DNA from: Agrobacterium arsenijevicii
Lineage (GTDB): Bacteria; Pseudomonadota; Alphaproteobacteria; Rhizobiales; Rhizobiaceae
Assembly: GCA_000949895.1 (NCBI GenBank)
Contig: JWIT01000004.1
Coordinates: 354,012 to 418,011 of the forward strand
Reading direction: 5' to 3'
Length of the DNA stretch: 64,000 bases
The translations under genes and the position numbers were made by a program. Shown here piece by piece: positions 8,566 to 19,281 of the stretch (positions within the stretch are counted from its first letter, which is position 1; each line of letters opens with the position of its first letter). The notes under the pieces were generated by a model that made no database searches, was not told the origin of the DNA, and saw only the letters and a list, made by a program, of their open reading frames with translations.

Positions 8566-9489
8566 TTAGTTCAGCGCGACGGCGATCTCCGCAGCGAGCT
8601 GGGCATTGTTGCGCACCAGCGCGATATTGGTCGCGAGGCTGCGGCCGTCGGTCAGACGGAAAATATCGCCGAGCAGGAAGGGTGTGACTGCCTTGCCGGT
8701 GATGTCCTCGCGCTCGGCGTGGGAAATGGCGCGGTTGATGTAGATTTCCATTTCCTCGCGCGGAATTTCGTCTTCTTCCGGCACGGGGTTGGCGATCAGC
8801 ATGCCGCCATCGATGCCGAGCTGTTCGCGGGTCACCTGGAAATTGGCGATGGCCGCCGGGCTGTTGAGCGAAAGCGGGCTGGAAAGGCCGGAGGAACGCG
8901 ACCAGAAGGCCGGGAACTCTTCCGAACCGAAGGTGACGACCGGCACGCCGTTGGTTTCCAGAACCTCCAGCGTCTTCGGGATATCGAGAATGGCCTTGGC
9001 GCCGGCGCAGACGACGATCACGCCGGTTTTGGCAAGCTCGGTCAGATCAGCGGAAATATCGAAAGTCTCCTCCGCACCCTTGTGCACGCCGCCGATGCCG
9101 CCGGTGGCGAAAACGCGGATGCCGGCGCGGGCGGCAGCGATCATGGTGGCTGCAACCGTCGTCGCACCGGTACGGCGCTCGGCAATCGCAAAGGCGATAT
9201 CGGCGCGCGAGACCTTCATGGCGTCGGTGGTCTGGGCAAGCGCTTCGAGCTGTTCTTTCTCGAGGCCGATATGCAGGGTGCCGTGGATGACGGCGATGGT
9301 TGCCGGAACGGCGCCCTGATCGCGGATGATCTGTTCAACGCCTTCGGCCATCTCGATATTGCCGGGATAGGGCATGCCGTGGGTGATGATGGTCGATTCG
9401 AGCGCTACGATCGGCGCGCCGCGCTGCTTGGCGGCGGCGACCTCTTGCGAATAGACGATGGGCAGAAGCGGGGAGATGGGGCGGGTCAT
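8566..9489 (-). CDS. psuG: Pseudouridine-5'-phosphate glycosidase
   Basis: 307 residues. Cleaves pseudouridine 5'-phosphate to uracil and ribose 5-phosphate. It has the family's conserved ALESTIITHGMPYPGN near the N-terminus, GATTVAATMIAAARAGI, FATGGIGGVHKGAE and VVCAGAKAILDIPKTLE (containing the expected active-site lysine), all collinear and full length. It lies 31 bases downstream of the PfkB kinase gene, so the two form an operon for pseudouridine breakdown from RNA turnover. No nucleoside transporter is linked. Confidence 0.93.
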   Translation of the reverse strand: MTRPISPLLPIVYSQEVAAAKQRGAPIVALESTIITHGMPYPGNIEMAEGVEQIIRDQGAVPATIAVIHGTLHIGLEKEQLEALAQTTDAMKVSRADIAFAIAERRTGATTVAATMIAAARAGIRVFATGGIGGVHKGAEETFDISADLTELAKTGVIVVCAGAKAILDIPKTLEVLETNGVPVVTFGSEEFPAFWSRSSGLSSPLSLNSPAAIANFQVTREQLGIDGGMLIANPVPEEDEIPREEMEIYINRAISHAEREDITGKAVTPFLLGDIFRLTDGRSLATNIALVRNNAQLAAEIAVALN

Positions 9490-9520
9490 TCTATTTGTTC
9501 CAGACTATAAAAAAACGGGT

Positions 9521-10462
9521 TCATGCCAGCATTTCGGCTTCGGGGACAAGCCCCAACATGGTCTCGACACTGTCTTTTGACAGGTCTTGGGCGGTGGCGA
9601 AAGGCGATTGCACGGTGATGGCGGCGGCCGCGGCACCCAGTCGCAGCGCTTCGGCGATGGTTTTGCCCTCGGTGATTGCTGCAAGATAACCGGAGGCCAT
9701 GGCGTCTCCCGCACCCGTCACGTCTTTCACGTCGTGGATGAGGGGCGGGTGGAGGCTTGCGGTCTGCGTGGCATTGAAGGCCACCACTTCGCTTGCGCCG
9801 CGGGTAATGACGCCGCCGGCAAGGCCGGCCTTGCGCAGGATGTCCGGCCAGTCGCGGACATTTGCCGTCGTTTGCCCGGTCAGGGCGCGCGCCTCCGCCT
9901 CGTTCATGAAGAGCATATCGATATCGGCGAGCGCTCCCTTCAGCTTCACCGCCTTGGCGGGTGAAATGGCGATGGCAGCGAGCGGCTTCTTGCAGGCGCG
10001 GGCAATGAGGCCGATTGCCTTCAGCGTATCCTCCGGCAGATTTGCGTCGCAAAGCAGAAGGTCGCTTGCGGTAATCGCATCGCGCACCGCCCGCACTTTA
10101 AGGCGGCGCGGCGAAAACAGCTTGTAAAGGTCCATATCCGCAAGCGCGATGACCAGATTGCCGTCGCGCTCCAGAATGGCGGTGTAGCTCGGCGTGCGGC
10201 GATCGAGGAAAACGAAGGGCGTATCTTCCACGCCCGCCTGCCTTGCTGCCTCCGCCACAGCCTCGCCGGTCACATCGCCGCCGCGCGGCGCGATGATACG
10301 GACAGCAAAGCCAAGCCGGGAGAGATTGCGTGCCGCGTTGAAACCGCCGCCGCCTGCCTCTTCCATCCAGGAGCCGGGATTGCTGGCGCCGGGCGCCGTC
10401 TCAGTCTCGATCATGCCGCGTCTGTCGATATGCGCGCCGCCCAGAACGAGTATTTTCTTCAC
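9521..10462 (-). CDS. psuK: PfkB-family sugar kinase, probable pseudouridine kinase
   Basis: 313 residues from the GTG at 10462, preceded by AGAGGG at a good distance. The longer frame from 10528 adds 22 residues without family character. It has the PfkB N-terminal signature ([18 protein letters not shown]) and the C-terminal catalytic motif [16 protein letters not shown], with the general-base Asp in GAGD. The pairing with psuG makes phosphorylation of pseudouridine the likely reaction, but PfkB enzymes cannot be assigned to a sugar from motifs alone. Confidence 0.85.
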   Translation of the reverse strand: MKKILVLGGAHIDRRGMIETETAPGASNPGSWMEEAGGGGFNAARNLSRLGFAVRIIAPRGGDVTGEAVAEAARQAGVEDTPFVFLDRRTPSYTAILERDGNLVIALADMDLYKLFSPRRLKVRAVRDAITASDLLLCDANLPEDTLKAIGLIARACKKPLAAIAISPAKAVKLKGALADIDMLFMNEAEARALTGQTTANVRDWPDILRKAGLAGGVITRGASEVVAFNATQTASLHPPLIHDVKDVTGAGDAMASGYLAAITEGKTIAEALRLGAAAAAITVQSPFATAQDLSKDSVETMLGLVPEAEMLA

Positions 10463-10634
10463 GCTTGCGTTTCCCTCTTTCGCGGATGGAAAGGGTGGAC
10501 GATTCGTCCGAACCTTTTGTTTTTCCACCTTCGCATCCGGTCTGCGGCGATAGGCCCGACACGGAAAAACGAAAGCAGAACAAACGACTTATCGCTATTT
10601 GTTTTCAATATGCTGGCTGCGCCTTGCGAGATGA

Positions 10635-10649
10635 GAACAAATAGAGTAC
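10635..10649 (+). promoter_or_regulatory. LexA operator (SOS box) of recA
   Basis: GAAC at 10635-10638, seven bases, GTAC at 10646-10649. This is exactly the GAAC-N7-GTAC operator shown by mutagenesis for Rhizobium etli recA. The older TTG-N11-CAA description is also satisfied (10624-10640). It sits 60 bases before the recA start. Confidence 0.88.
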
Positions 10650-10708
10650 ATCCTATTTCCATATTGCTTCGTTGCCTGTGTGGCTTCAATAACCTAAAGG
10701 TGGATCGG

Positions 10709-11800
10709 ATGGCACAAAATTCTTTGCGTCTCGTAGAGGATAAATCGGTGGATAAAAGCAAGGCACTGGAAGCGGCGCTCTCCCAGATCGAACGGTCGTT
10801 CGGCAAGGGATCGATCATGAAGCTCGGTTCCAATGAAAATGTGGTTGAAGTAGAGACCATTTCGACGGGTTCGCTCAGCCTGGATATTGCGCTCGGTATC
10901 GGCGGCCTGCCGAAGGGGCGTATCGTTGAGATTTACGGTCCGGAAAGCTCCGGTAAGACGACGCTTGCGTTGCAGACGATCGCGGAAGCCCAGAAGAAGG
11001 GTGGCATCTGCGCCTTCGTGGATGCCGAGCACGCGCTCGATCCGGTCTATGCCCGCAAGCTTGGCGTTGATTTGCAGAACCTCCTGATCTCGCAGCCGGA
11101 TACCGGCGAACAGGCGCTGGAAATCACCGATACGCTGGTGCGCTCCGGTGCCGTCGACATTCTGGTGGTGGACTCGGTTGCGGCGCTGACGCCGCGGGCC
11201 GAAATCGAAGGCGAGATGGGCGACAGCCTGCCGGGCCTTCAGGCACGCCTGATGAGCCAGGCGCTGCGCAAGCTGACCGCCTCGATCTCCAAGTCGAAGT
11301 GCATGGTGATCTTCATCAACCAGATCCGCATGAAGATCGGTGTCATGTTCGGTTCGCCGGAAACGACGACGGGCGGTAACGCGCTTAAGTTCTACGCCTC
11401 GGTACGTCTCGACATCCGCCGTATCGGCGCCGTCAAGGAGCGTGAAGAGGTTGTCGGCAACCAGACACGCGTCAAGGTCGTCAAGAACAAGATGGCACCG
11501 CCCTTCAAGCAGGTGGAATTCGACATCATGTATGGCGAAGGCGTTTCCAAGACCGGTGAGCTTGTCGATCTCGGCGTGAAGGCCGGTATCGTCGAAAAAT
11601 CCGGTGCGTGGTTCTCCTATAACAGCCAGCGTCTGGGGCAGGGGCGTGAGAACGCCAAGACCTTCCTGCGCGACAATCCGGAAATGGCAAACGAGATCGA
11701 ACTGGCGCTGCGCCAGAACGCCGGTCTGATTGCCGATCGCTTCCTGCAGAATGGTGGCCCTGAAGCCGGCGAAAGCGACGATGGCAGCGACGAAGGTTGA
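10709..11800 (+). CDS. recA: Recombinase RecA
   Basis: 363 residues, the usual size for rhizobia. Start at the ATG at 10709 with AAGGTGG just upstream. The reading frame is open far upstream but that part is not RecA-like. Walker A GPESSGKT lies at 77-84, Walker B around [11 protein letters not shown], and the DNA-binding loops [15 protein letters not shown] and [20 protein letters not shown] are intact. The C-terminus is acidic (ESDDGSDEG). RecA forms filaments on single-stranded DNA, drives strand exchange and stimulates LexA self-cleavage. The gene is SOS-controlled through the operator at 10635. Confidence 0.99.
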   Translation: MAQNSLRLVEDKSVDKSKALEAALSQIERSFGKGSIMKLGSNENVVEVETISTGSLSLDIALGIGGLPKGRIVEIYGPESSGKTTLALQTIAEAQKKGGICAFVDAEHALDPVYARKLGVDLQNLLISQPDTGEQALEITDTLVRSGAVDILVVDSVAALTPRAEIEGEMGDSLPGLQARLMSQALRKLTASISKSKCMVIFINQIRMKIGVMFGSPETTTGGNALKFYASVRLDIRRIGAVKEREEVVGNQTRVKVVKNKMAPPFKQVEFDIMYGEGVSKTGELVDLGVKAGIVEKSGAWFSYNSQRLGQGRENAKTFLRDNPEMANEIELALRQNAGLIADRFLQNGGPEAGESDDGSDEG

Positions 11801-11862
11801 TGCATTCGCAAAGGTCCGGAATTAACGTCCGGAGACTTTGCCGGCATGAGCTGGTCTAGATC

Positions 11863-11900
11863 AAAAGGGTCGTGCGATTTTCTCTCGCGCGGCCCTTTTT
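11863..11900 (+). terminator. Terminator of recA
   Basis: A long stem (11864-11877 with 11885-11898), including two G-U pairs, ends in a five-T run. It is about 65 bases after the recA stop. Confidence 0.75.
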
Positions 11901-12033
11901 CTTTGCCTACATGCCTTGGTGCGCCTCCATGGCTGGACAGGGCAGGATGCGGACGATAAAAGCCATTGATTTTGCAAGATAGCCATCGTTTCGGATGGTG
12001 ATGATGGACTCCAGCTGTGAGCGGTGTGTGGGC

Positions 12034-14697
12034 ATGAGCGGTGTGAATGAAATTCGGTCGACCTTTCTCGACTACTTCAAGAAGAACGGACACGAGATTG
12101 TGCCCTCCAGCCCGCTGGTGCCGCGCAATGATCCGACGCTGATGTTCACCAATGCCGGCATGGTGCAGTTCAAGAACGTCTTCACCGGTCTTGAAAGCCG
12201 CCCTTATTCCACCGCTGCCTCGGCACAGAAATGCGTGCGCGCCGGTGGCAAGCACAACGACCTGGACAATGTCGGTTATACCGCCCGTCACCACACTTTC
12301 TTTGAAATGCTCGGCAATTTCTCCTTCGGCGATTATTTCAAGGAAGAGGCGATCACCCATGCCTGGAACCTGATCACCAAGGAATTCGGCATTGACCGCA
12401 ATCGTCTGCTGGTCACGGTCTATCATACCGACGACGAGGCTTTTAATCTCTGGAAGAAGATCGCCGGTTTCTCCGACGACCGCATCATCCGCATTCCGAC
12501 CAGCGACAATTTCTGGGCCATGGGCGATACCGGTCCTTGCGGTCCCTGTTCGGAAATCTTCTACGACCACGGCGATCATATCTGGGGCGGCCCTCCCGGT
12601 TCGCCGGAAGAAGATGGCGACCGGTTCATCGAAATCTGGAACCTCGTCTTCATGCAATATGAGCAGCTGACGAAGGAAGAGCGCATCGACCTGCCGCGCC
12701 CGTCGATCGACACCGGCATGGGTCTTGAGCGCATTTCGGCGCTGTTGCAGGGCAAACACGACAATTACGACACCGATCTGTTCCGGGCGCTGATTTCGGC
12801 CTCCGTCGAAGCGACCGGCGTTCCGGCAGAAGGCGAAAAGCGCGGCAGCCACCGCGTCATTGCCGACCATCTGCGCTCCTCCGCGTTTCTGATCGCCGAT
12901 GGCGTCCTGCCGTCGAACGAAGGCCGTGGTTACGTCCTGCGCCGCATCATGCGTCGCGCCATGCGCCATGCCGAGCTTCTCGGCTCGCGCGAGCCGCTGA
13001 TCTACAAGCTGCTGCCGGCGCTGATCCAGCAGATGGGCCGCGCCTATCCGGAACTGGTTCGCGCCGAGGCGCTGATTTCCGAGACGCTGAAGCTTGAGGA
13101 AACCCGTTTCCGCAAGACGCTGGAACGCGGCCTGTCGCTGCTGTCTGATGCGACTTCGACCCTGCACAAGGGCGACATGCTGGACGGCGAAACCGCCTTC
13201 AAGCTTTACGACACCTATGGTTTCCCACTCGATCTGACGCAGGATGCATTGCGTGCCCGCGAAATCGGCGTTGATATTTCCGGCTTCACCGACGCCATGC
13301 AGCGTCAGAAGGCGGAAGCACGCTCGCATTGGGCCGGTTCCGGCGACAAGGCGACCGAAACAGTCTGGTTCGAACTGAAGGAAAAGCTCGGCGCGACCGA
13401 ATTCTTGGGGTACGACACCGAAACCGCCGAAGGCGTCATTCAGGCGATCGTCAAGGACGGCAAGTCGGTTGAAAGCGCCGCCGAGGGCGAGACGGTGCAG
13501 ATTGTCGTCAACCAGACGCCGTTTTATGGCGAGTCCGGTGGCCAGATGGGCGATACCGGCGTGATCTCCGGCGACAATGGTGCCTTTACCGTTTCCGAAA
13601 CCCAGAAGAAGGGCGAAGGCCTGTTCGTGCATGCCGGCACCGTGTCCAAGGGCGGGTTGAAGCTCGGCGAAGCCGTGCAGCTGACGGTCAATCATGACCG
13701 CCGCTCGCGTCTGCGCGCCAACCACTCGGCCACCCACCTGCTGCACGAGGCGCTGCGTGAGGTGCTTGGCACCCATGTCGCCCAGAAGGGTTCGCTGGTG
13801 GCACCCGAGCGCCTGCGCTTCGACGTTTCACATCCGAAGCCGATGTCGGCCGAGGAGCTGAAGGTCGTTGAGGAAATGGCAAACGAGATCGTGTTGCAGA
13901 ACTCGCCGGTCGTAACCCGGCTGATGAGCGTCGACGACGCCATTGCCGAAGGCGCTATGGCGCTGTTCGGCGAAAAATACGGCGATGAGGTTCGCGTGGT
14001 GTCCATGGGCACCGGCGTTCACGGTGCGAAAGCCAACCGTCCCTATTCCGTCGAGCTTTGCGGCGGCACGCATGTTGCCGCAACCGGTCAGATCGGCCTT
14101 ATCCGCATTCTCGGCGAAAGCGCCGTTGGTGCGGGTGTGCGCCGTCTGGAAGCCGTGACGGGGCAGGGCGCGCTTGCCTATCTCGCCGAGCAGGATGAGC
14201 GCGTAAAGGCACTGGCTTCGTCGCTGAAGGTTCAGCCGGGCGAGGTACTGTCGCGTGTCGAGGGACTTCTCGACGAGCGCAAGAAGCTGGAGCGCGAACT
14301 TGCCGATGCCCGCAAGAAACTCGCAATGGGCGGTGGTTCCTCGGATGCCGGCGCAAACGACGTTCAGCAGGTTGCAGGCGTCAATTTCCTCGCAAAATCC
14401 CTGTCCGGCATCGATGCCAAGGACTTGAAGGGCCTTGCCGATGAAGCCAAGGCAAATCTCGGCTCTGGCGTCGTGTTGCTGATCGCGGTTTCCGAAGACG
14501 GCAAGGCAAGCGCTGTCGCCGCCGTGACCGAAGATCTGACTGGCCGTTTCAGCGCCGTCGACATCGTCCGCACGGCCTCTGCCGCTCTCGGCGGCAAGGG
14601 TGGCGGCGGACGCCCTGACATGGCGCAGGCCGGTGGCCCTGATGGCGCCAAGGCGCAGGACGCCATCGACGCGGTGGCAGCGGCCCTGGCGGCCTGA
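12034..14697 (+). CDS. alaS: Alanyl-tRNA synthetase
   Basis: 887 residues. The start at 12034 gives [20 protein letters not shown], matching family N-termini. The class II catalytic core is at the N-terminus ([36 protein letters not shown]). The editing domain carries the zinc-type motif HSATHLLH and CGGTHV, and the C-terminal DHHA1-like oligomerisation domain is complete. Charges tRNA-Ala in the cytoplasm and clears Ser/Gly mischarging. The recA-alaS order is common in alphaproteobacteria, but each gene has its own terminator here. Confidence 0.98.
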   Translation: MSGVNEIRSTFLDYFKKNGHEIVPSSPLVPRNDPTLMFTNAGMVQFKNVFTGLESRPYSTAASAQKCVRAGGKHNDLDNVGYTARHHTFFEMLGNFSFGDYFKEEAITHAWNLITKEFGIDRNRLLVTVYHTDDEAFNLWKKIAGFSDDRIIRIPTSDNFWAMGDTGPCGPCSEIFYDHGDHIWGGPPGSPEEDGDRFIEIWNLVFMQYEQLTKEERIDLPRPSIDTGMGLERISALLQGKHDNYDTDLFRALISASVEATGVPAEGEKRGSHRVIADHLRSSAFLIADGVLPSNEGRGYVLRRIMRRAMRHAELLGSREPLIYKLLPALIQQMGRAYPELVRAEALISETLKLEETRFRKTLERGLSLLSDATSTLHKGDMLDGETAFKLYDTYGFPLDLTQDALRAREIGVDISGFTDAMQRQKAEARSHWAGSGDKATETVWFELKEKLGATEFLGYDTETAEGVIQAIVKDGKSVESAAEGETVQIVVNQTPFYGESGGQMGDTGVISGDNGAFTVSETQKKGEGLFVHAGTVSKGGLKLGEAVQLTVNHDRRSRLRANHSATHLLHEALREVLGTHVAQKGSLVAPERLRFDVSHPKPMSAEELKVVEEMANEIVLQNSPVVTRLMSVDDAIAEGAMALFGEKYGDEVRVVSMGTGVHGAKANRPYSVELCGGTHVAATGQIGLIRILGESAVGAGVRRLEAVTGQGALAYLAEQDERVKALASSLKVQPGEVLSRVEGLLDERKKLERELADARKKLAMGGGSSDAGANDVQQVAGVNFLAKSLSGIDAKDLKGLADEAKANLGSGVVLLIAVSEDGKASAVAAVTEDLTGRFSAVDIVRTASAALGGKGGGGRPDMAQAGGPDGAKAQDAIDAVAAALAA

Positions 14698-14710
14698 TCT
14701 GGATGAATTG

Positions 14711-14739
14711 AAAAAGGCGGGGTTCTACCCCGCCTTTTT
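14711..14739 (+). terminator. Terminator of alaS
   Basis: A 12-bp stem (14711-14722 with 14728-14739) with a 5-base loop, A-rich before and T-rich after, 13 bases past the stop. Confidence 0.9.
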
Positions 14740-14771
14740 GATTCTGGATGGTGAACTCCGAAAGGAATGTG

Positions 14772-15155
14772 ATGCGCTTTGTAAATCCCATCCCTTTCGT
14801 GCGCGATATCAGCCACTCCAGGGAATTCTATCGCGACAGGCTCGGCCTGAAAGTTCTGGAAGATTTCGGAAACTTCGTCCTCTTTGAAAGCGGCTTTGCA
14901 ATACATGAGGGGCGGTCGCTTGAGCAGACTGTCTGGCGGACATCGTCGGACACGGGCGAACCTTACGGCGGGCGAAATCTGCTGCTCTATTTCGAACATG
15001 AGGATGTGGATGCGGCTTTTCAGAATATTGCGCCGCATGTGGAGTTGATCCATCCCGTTGAGCGGCAGGCGTGGGGACAGAGAGTGTTCCGTTTTTATGA
15101 CCCGGACGGGCATGCAATCGAGATCGGCGAACCACTCGGCCAGTCCAGCAAGTAA
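14772..15155 (+). CDS. VOC (glyoxalase/bleomycin-resistance) family protein
   Basis: 127 residues, one vicinal-oxygen-chelate unit. The ATG at 14772 has AAAGGA 5 bases upstream and starts MRFVNPIPFVRDISHSREFY, a typical first VOC strand and helix. The end VFRFYDPDGHAIEIGEPL carries the usual DPDGH...E metal/dimer motif. The substrate is unknown. A hairpin follows. Confidence 0.85.
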   Translation: MRFVNPIPFVRDISHSREFYRDRLGLKVLEDFGNFVLFESGFAIHEGRSLEQTVWRTSSDTGEPYGGRNLLLYFEHEDVDAAFQNIAPHVELIHPVERQAWGQRVFRFYDPDGHAIEIGEPLGQSSK

Positions 15156-15160
15156 GACCG

Positions 15161-15190
15161 TCGCAAAAATCCGTTTTGTGATTTTTGCGA
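15161..15190 (+). terminator. Hairpin after the VOC gene
   Basis: 11-bp perfect stem (15161-15171 with 15180-15190), 6 bases past the stop. The T run is inside the stem rather than after it. Confidence 0.5.
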
Positions 15191-15233
15191 GGGCCGATGC
15201 TCCGCTCTTAGCCGAAATGGCCTGCCGGTTTTC

Positions 15234-15860
15234 TCAACCTGCCGCCTGCAAATCCTTTGCCGCTTCTTCATCAAGCTGGGCTGCCCGCTTGAAGGCCGGG
15301 CGGTCGCTCAGATGCGCCATGTAGTCGGTAAAGGCCGGCCGTTTTTCGATTGTGCCGAAGTGCAGCCCCCAGCCGACATGGGCGCCGACATAGACATCCG
15401 CCGCGGTGAAGAGATCACCGGCGACGAAGCGGTTTTCGCTGACGGCCCGTTCGAGCGTGTTCATCACATCCGCATAGCTGCCGCAGCCCGCCATGCGCAG
15501 CTTTTCCTTTGGCACTTCAAAACCCATCGCCTTCATGCTCAATGCCATTTCCAGCGGGCCGGCGGCGAAGAACATCCAGCGGTAATAAAGCCCGCGCGCC
15601 TTCGGCGTCGGCGCAAGGTTCGCGCCCGGAAAGGCATCGGCTAGATAGGCGCAGATCGCCGCCGCCTCGGTGACGATGATATCGCCGTGTTTGATGGCCG
15701 GCACCTTGGCCATCGGGTTTATCAGCCGGTAGGCGGGCGACTTCATCGAGGTTTCGAAGCCGAGTATTTCCGTTTTGTACGGAACGCCCACTTCCTCAAG
15801 CATCCAGCGGGCAATGCGTCCACGCGACATGGGATTGGTGTAAAAGATCAATTCACTCAT
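15234..15860 (-). CDS. Glutathione S-transferase family protein
   Basis: 208 residues. An N-terminal thioredoxin-like domain (ELIFYTNPMSRGRIARWMLEEVGVPYK) has the cis-Pro segment AKVPAIKHGDIIVTEAAAICAYLAD that binds glutathione. A helical C-terminal domain contains FVAGDLFTAADVYVG. Ser12 is the likely glutathione-activating residue (inference). The physiological substrate is unknown. It converges with the VOC gene. Confidence 0.88.
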   Translation of the reverse strand: MSELIFYTNPMSRGRIARWMLEEVGVPYKTEILGFETSMKSPAYRLINPMAKVPAIKHGDIIVTEAAAICAYLADAFPGANLAPTPKARGLYYRWMFFAAGPLEMALSMKAMGFEVPKEKLRMAGCGSYADVMNTLERAVSENRFVAGDLFTAADVYVGAHVGWGLHFGTIEKRPAFTDYMAHLSDRPAFKRAAQLDEEAAKDLQAAG

Positions 15861-16128
15861 GCTTTTGCCTCCCCAAGCAAAATCGCCGAAGCATCACGGG
15901 AAAACCGTTATGGATTTCGTGCTGGCGCGGTGTTTTTTTATAGTCTGCAGCATCATTTTCGCATTCCTCAAGATTGCGCCGATGCTCCGGTAAAATTTTG
16001 ACTGTGTCGGGCAAGTTATATGTAAATTGATGCTGTTTCAGCTTCGTCTTATTGTTGTAGTGGCCGCGGCACAGTGCGGAATCGAAGTCTGCGCCTAGTG
16101 CTACATCTAATCAAGATACTGTGAACAA
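15861..16128. other. Intergenic region, no feature recognised
   Basis: About 270 bases upstream of the GST gene and before the icd terminator. It must contain the GST promoter. I see no supported ORF, repeat or RNA gene. Confidence 0.5.
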
Positions 16129-16161
16129 AAAAAGAAAACCCGGCGTTGCAGCCGGGTTTTC
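16129..16161 (-). terminator. Terminator of icd
   Basis: On the minus strand a 10-bp stem (16160-16151 with 16144-16135) is followed by a T-rich run, 37 bases past the icd stop. Confidence 0.9.
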
Positions 16162-16197
16162 GTATTCTAATATTCAGACTGGCATTGCCCGGTTACT

Positions 16198-17412
16198 TCA
16201 GGCGGCCATTGCCGTCTTGAGGTTTTCATCGATCTTGTCGAGGAAGGCGGTGGTGGAGAGCCACGGCTGGTCCGGACCGATGAGGAGGGCCAGATCCTTG
16301 GTCATGAAGCCGCTTTCAACGGTGTCGACGCAGACGGTTTCGAGCGTTGCTGCGAACTTTGCGAGTTCCGCATTGTCGTCCAGCTTGGCGCGGTGGGCGA
16401 GGCCACGCGTCCAGGCGAAGATCGAGGCGATCGAGTTGGTCGAGGTTTCCTGACCCTTCTGGTGCTGGCGGTAGTGGCGCGTAACCGTGCCATGCGCAGC
16501 TTCGGCTTCGACCGTGCGGCCGTCCGGCGACAGAAGAACTGAGGTCATCAGGCCGAGCGAACCGAAGCCCTGCGCAACCGTATCGGACTGCACGTCGCCA
16601 TCGTAGTTCTTGCAGGCCCAGACGTAGCCGCCGGACCACTTCAGAGCGGAGGCAACCATGTCGTCGATCAGGCGGTGTTCATAGATGATGCCGATTTCGT
16701 CGAACTTCGCCTTGAACTCGGCCTGATAGACTTCTTCGAAGATGTCCTTGAAGCGACCGTCATAGGCCTTCAGGATGGTGTTCTTGGTGGACAGGTAGAC
16801 CGGCCACTTGCGCATCAGGCCGTACATCATGGATGCGCGGGCGAATTCGCGGATGGATTCGTCAAGGTTGTACATGGCGAGTGCAACGCCGGCGCTCGGA
16901 GCGTCGAAGACGTCCTTTTCGATGACCTGACCGTCTTCACCGACGAACTTGATCGTCAGCTTGCCCTTGCCGGGGAACTTGAAATCGGTTGCCTTGTACT
17001 GGTCGCCGAAGGCGTGGCGGCCAACGACGATCGGCTTCGTCCAGCCGGGTACGAGGCGCGGAACGTTCTTGCAGATGATCGGCTCGCGGAAGATGACGCC
17101 GCCCAGAATGTTGCGGATGGTGCCGTTCGGGCTCTTCCACATCTGCTTCAGGCCGAATTCCTCGACGCGTGCCTCATCCGGGGTGATCGTGGCGCACTTG
17201 ATGCCGACGCCATGCTTCTTGATGGCGTGTGCCGCATCGACGGTGACCTGGTCGTTGGTGGCGTCGCGGTTTTCAACCGAGAGGTCGTAATATTCGATGT
17301 CGAGATCGAGGTATGGCAGGATCAGCTTGTCCTTGATGAGCTGCCAGATAATACGGGTCATTTCGTCGCCGTCGAGATCGACGACCGGATTGGCTACCTT
17401 GATCTTTGCCAT
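16198..17412 (-). CDS. icd: NADP-dependent isocitrate dehydrogenase
   Basis: 404 residues of the eukaryotic-like homodimeric type found in rhizobia. The N-terminus [19 protein letters not shown] is followed by [29 protein letters not shown] (isocitrate-binding region) and the C-terminal [17 protein letters not shown] with the NADP-specific Arg/His positions. Oxidatively decarboxylates isocitrate to 2-oxoglutarate in the TCA cycle. GAGGA lies 5 bases before the ATG. Single-gene unit with its own terminator. Confidence 0.97.
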   Translation of the reverse strand: MAKIKVANPVVDLDGDEMTRIIWQLIKDKLILPYLDLDIEYYDLSVENRDATNDQVTVDAAHAIKKHGVGIKCATITPDEARVEEFGLKQMWKSPNGTIRNILGGVIFREPIICKNVPRLVPGWTKPIVVGRHAFGDQYKATDFKFPGKGKLTIKFVGEDGQVIEKDVFDAPSAGVALAMYNLDESIREFARASMMYGLMRKWPVYLSTKNTILKAYDGRFKDIFEEVYQAEFKAKFDEIGIIYEHRLIDDMVASALKWSGGYVWACKNYDGDVQSDTVAQGFGSLGLMTSVLLSPDGRTVEAEAAHGTVTRHYRQHQKGQETSTNSIASIFAWTRGLAHRAKLDDNAELAKFAATLETVCVDTVESGFMTKDLALLIGPDQPWLSTTAFLDKIDENLKTAMAA

Positions 17413-17627
17413 GAATTCCTCACCTTCGAAGCTGTGGCGTCTGATAACGCCGGTATTCGGAAAAATATCCGGTGCGGCTATAGCATTGCGAGCGTCTGAG
17501 GCAAAGCCATGGGGGGCGCTTTTTTGGCGCGGTGCAATATCGCTTTGCGCATTGCCAAACCATATTGCCGGAATACAGTCAGGCGAATCGCTTCGCCCGC
17601 CATCGGGCCTACCTTCGGGATCACATC

Positions 17628-18158
17628 ATGCGGAATATTCTGCTTCTTACTGCCGCCGTCCTCGTTTCCCACAGCGCCCTTGCGGCCGGGCCTGCCGATC
17701 CCGTCCAGAAGGTGATGGACATCACCGTCAAGAACTGGTCCGGCGATGCGGAGAACTGGAAATACATCTTTGACGAGGACATGCTGACCAGCCTGTTCAG
17801 CAAGGACTTCGTTGCGCAATATCGCGAAGCTTCCAAAAAGCCGGCTTACGAGGCGGAAAGCGGCGAGACCGGCGATCCCTTCGGTTATGATGTGGTGACC
17901 AACTCGCAGGATGGCTGTCCGCTGGTGGATGTTTCGGTAACGCCGGGTGCGGTGAAGGACGGCGTGACTGACGTGACGGCGAAGTTCAAGCTCTGGGCCT
18001 GCATGGACGAGGCGGAGATGAAGGCGACGGTCGACGAGGTGCATTTCGATGTCATCGAGGAAAATGGCCAGCCGGTCATCAGCGACATTCACCGCGTCGG
18101 CGATGAGGGCAGGGATTCGCTGCGTGAAGAGATGGCGGCGATCATCAAGGGGGAGTGA
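17628..18158 (+). CDS. Exported protein of unknown function
   Basis: 176 residues from the ATG at 17628 (GGGA 7 bases before it). The longer frame upstream has no family character. A clear signal peptide (ILLLTAAVLVSHSALAAG) precedes a soluble acidic domain: VMDITVKNWSGDAENWKYIFDED, then DGCPLVDVSVTPG and KLWACMDEAEMKATVDEVHFD. Two cysteines in the mature part could form a disulfide. I do not recognise a named family with certainty; it resembles periplasmic NTF2-like or DUF3828-type proteins. It diverges from icd. Confidence 0.8.
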   Translation: MRNILLLTAAVLVSHSALAAGPADPVQKVMDITVKNWSGDAENWKYIFDEDMLTSLFSKDFVAQYREASKKPAYEAESGETGDPFGYDVVTNSQDGCPLVDVSVTPGAVKDGVTDVTAKFKLWACMDEAEMKATVDEVHFDVIEENGQPVISDIHRVGDEGRDSLREEMAAIIKGE

Positions 18159-18201
18159 AGGCGCATATACGGAGGTTCGCGGCCCTTGAAAACCTCTCCT
18201 C

Positions 18202-18288
18202 CGTCATGCTCGGGCTTGTCCCGAGCATCTGCAACAGATTGATTTTACGAGACGTGCGTGGATCCTCGGGACAGGCCCGAGGATGACG
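18202..18288. repeat. Paired rhizobial palindrome, family A (short form)
   Basis: The left arm (18202-18235) is the same unit as at 8470 with CATGCTCGGG instead of CATCCTCGGG, compensated within the arm (CCCGAGCATC). The inverted arm is at 18260-18288, with about 25 bases between them. Confidence 0.8.
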
Positions 18289-18382
18289 TCGAATGTGAGG
18301 TGGCAGTCTGCATCCCACGCGAAGGCTGCCATTTGCTCCCTCCGGCTTTGATTTTAGCGCCGATCTGTGCCAGTGAGGCGCG

Positions 18383-18420
18383 CTTTAGAGCATCGGGGCG
18401 AAACCGATGCAGCGCTTTAA
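18383..18420. repeat. Small palindromic intergenic element
   Basis: TTTAGAGCATCGG followed by CCGATGC, then AGCGCTTTAAA. This is an AGAGCAT-type stem-loop that resembles the ends of the element at 32994. It ends 18 bases before trmJ. Confidence 0.5.
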
Positions 18421-18438
18421 AAAAACGGACAAACGACG

Positions 18439-19281
18439 ATGGCAGGCACAAACAGCGAGCTTGAACTTCTGGCGGAAGGCCCGGCGATCATTCTGGTCGA
18501 ACCGCAGCTCGGCGAAAATATCGGCATGGTGGCGCGGGCGATGGCCAATTTCGGCCTTGCCGAATTGCGCCTGGTCAATCCGCGTGACGGCTGGCCAAGC
18601 GAGAAGGCGCGCGCTGCCGCCTCCAAGGCCGATCATGTCATTGACGGGACAAAGGTGTTCGAGACGCTTGAAGAGGCGGTCAAGGATCTGAACTTCGTCT
18701 ATGCGACGACCGCGCGCGAGCGTTACGGTTTCAAGCCGGTGCGTGCGCCTGTTACCGCCGCCGAGACATTGCGTGCAAAGTTCAAGACGGGTGACAGGAC
18801 CGGCATCCTGTTCGGGCGCGAGCGCTGGGGCCTTACCAACGAGGAAGTGGCGCTCGCCGACGAGATCGTGACATTTCCGGTCAACCCCGCCTTTGCCTCG
18901 CTCAACATCGCACAGGCCGTGCTCTTGATGTCCTATGAGTGGATGAAGTCAGGCATGGACGATCTGGGCGAGACGCTTTTCCAGTCCGTCGAGCAGCGTC
19001 CTTCGACCAAGGAACAGGTTTTCGGCCTGTTCGAACATATCGAGGAAGCGCTCGATTCACGCGGTTATTTTCATCCGCCCGAAAAAAAGCCGAAAATGGT
19101 CGACAATCTGCGTGCGGTGTTGTCGAGACGCGGATTTTCCGAACAGGAAATCAGCGTCTTCCGGGGCGTACTCAATACGCTCGACCGTTTTCCCCGCCGT
19201 TGGCCAAAACAGGTCGGCAAGGTGGAAACGGCAGAGGGGATATCGTCGGAGGGTACGGGGGAGAATGCTGAAAACGAGTGA
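18439..19281 (+). CDS. trmJ: tRNA (cytidine/uridine-2'-O-)-methyltransferase TrmJ
   Basis: 280 residues of the SpoU/TrmH (SPOUT) class. Motif 1 is [21 protein letters not shown], motif 2 [20 protein letters not shown], and motif 3 [23 protein letters not shown], the knot that binds SAM. The C-terminal extension ([22 protein letters not shown]) is typical of TrmJ, which methylates the ribose of tRNA position 32. It overlaps murI by 17 bases, suggesting co-transcription. Confidence 0.93.
   Translation: MAGTNSELELLAEGPAIILVEPQLGENIGMVARAMANFGLAELRLVNPRDGWPSEKARAAASKADHVIDGTKVFETLEEAVKDLNFVYATTARERYGFKPVRAPVTAAETLRAKFKTGDRTGILFGRERWGLTNEEVALADEIVTFPVNPAFASLNIAQAVLLMSYEWMKSGMDDLGETLFQSVEQRPSTKEQVFGLFEHIEEALDSRGYFHPPEKKPKMVDNLRAVLSRRGFSEQEISVFRGVLNTLDRFPRRWPKQVGKVETAEGISSEGTGENAENE

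Noticed and set aside
11617..13776. 719-codon open frame on the minus strand across recA/alaS
   Set aside because: It is antisense to two full-length, motif-complete genes. The composition is that of a codon-shadow frame and no domain is visible.
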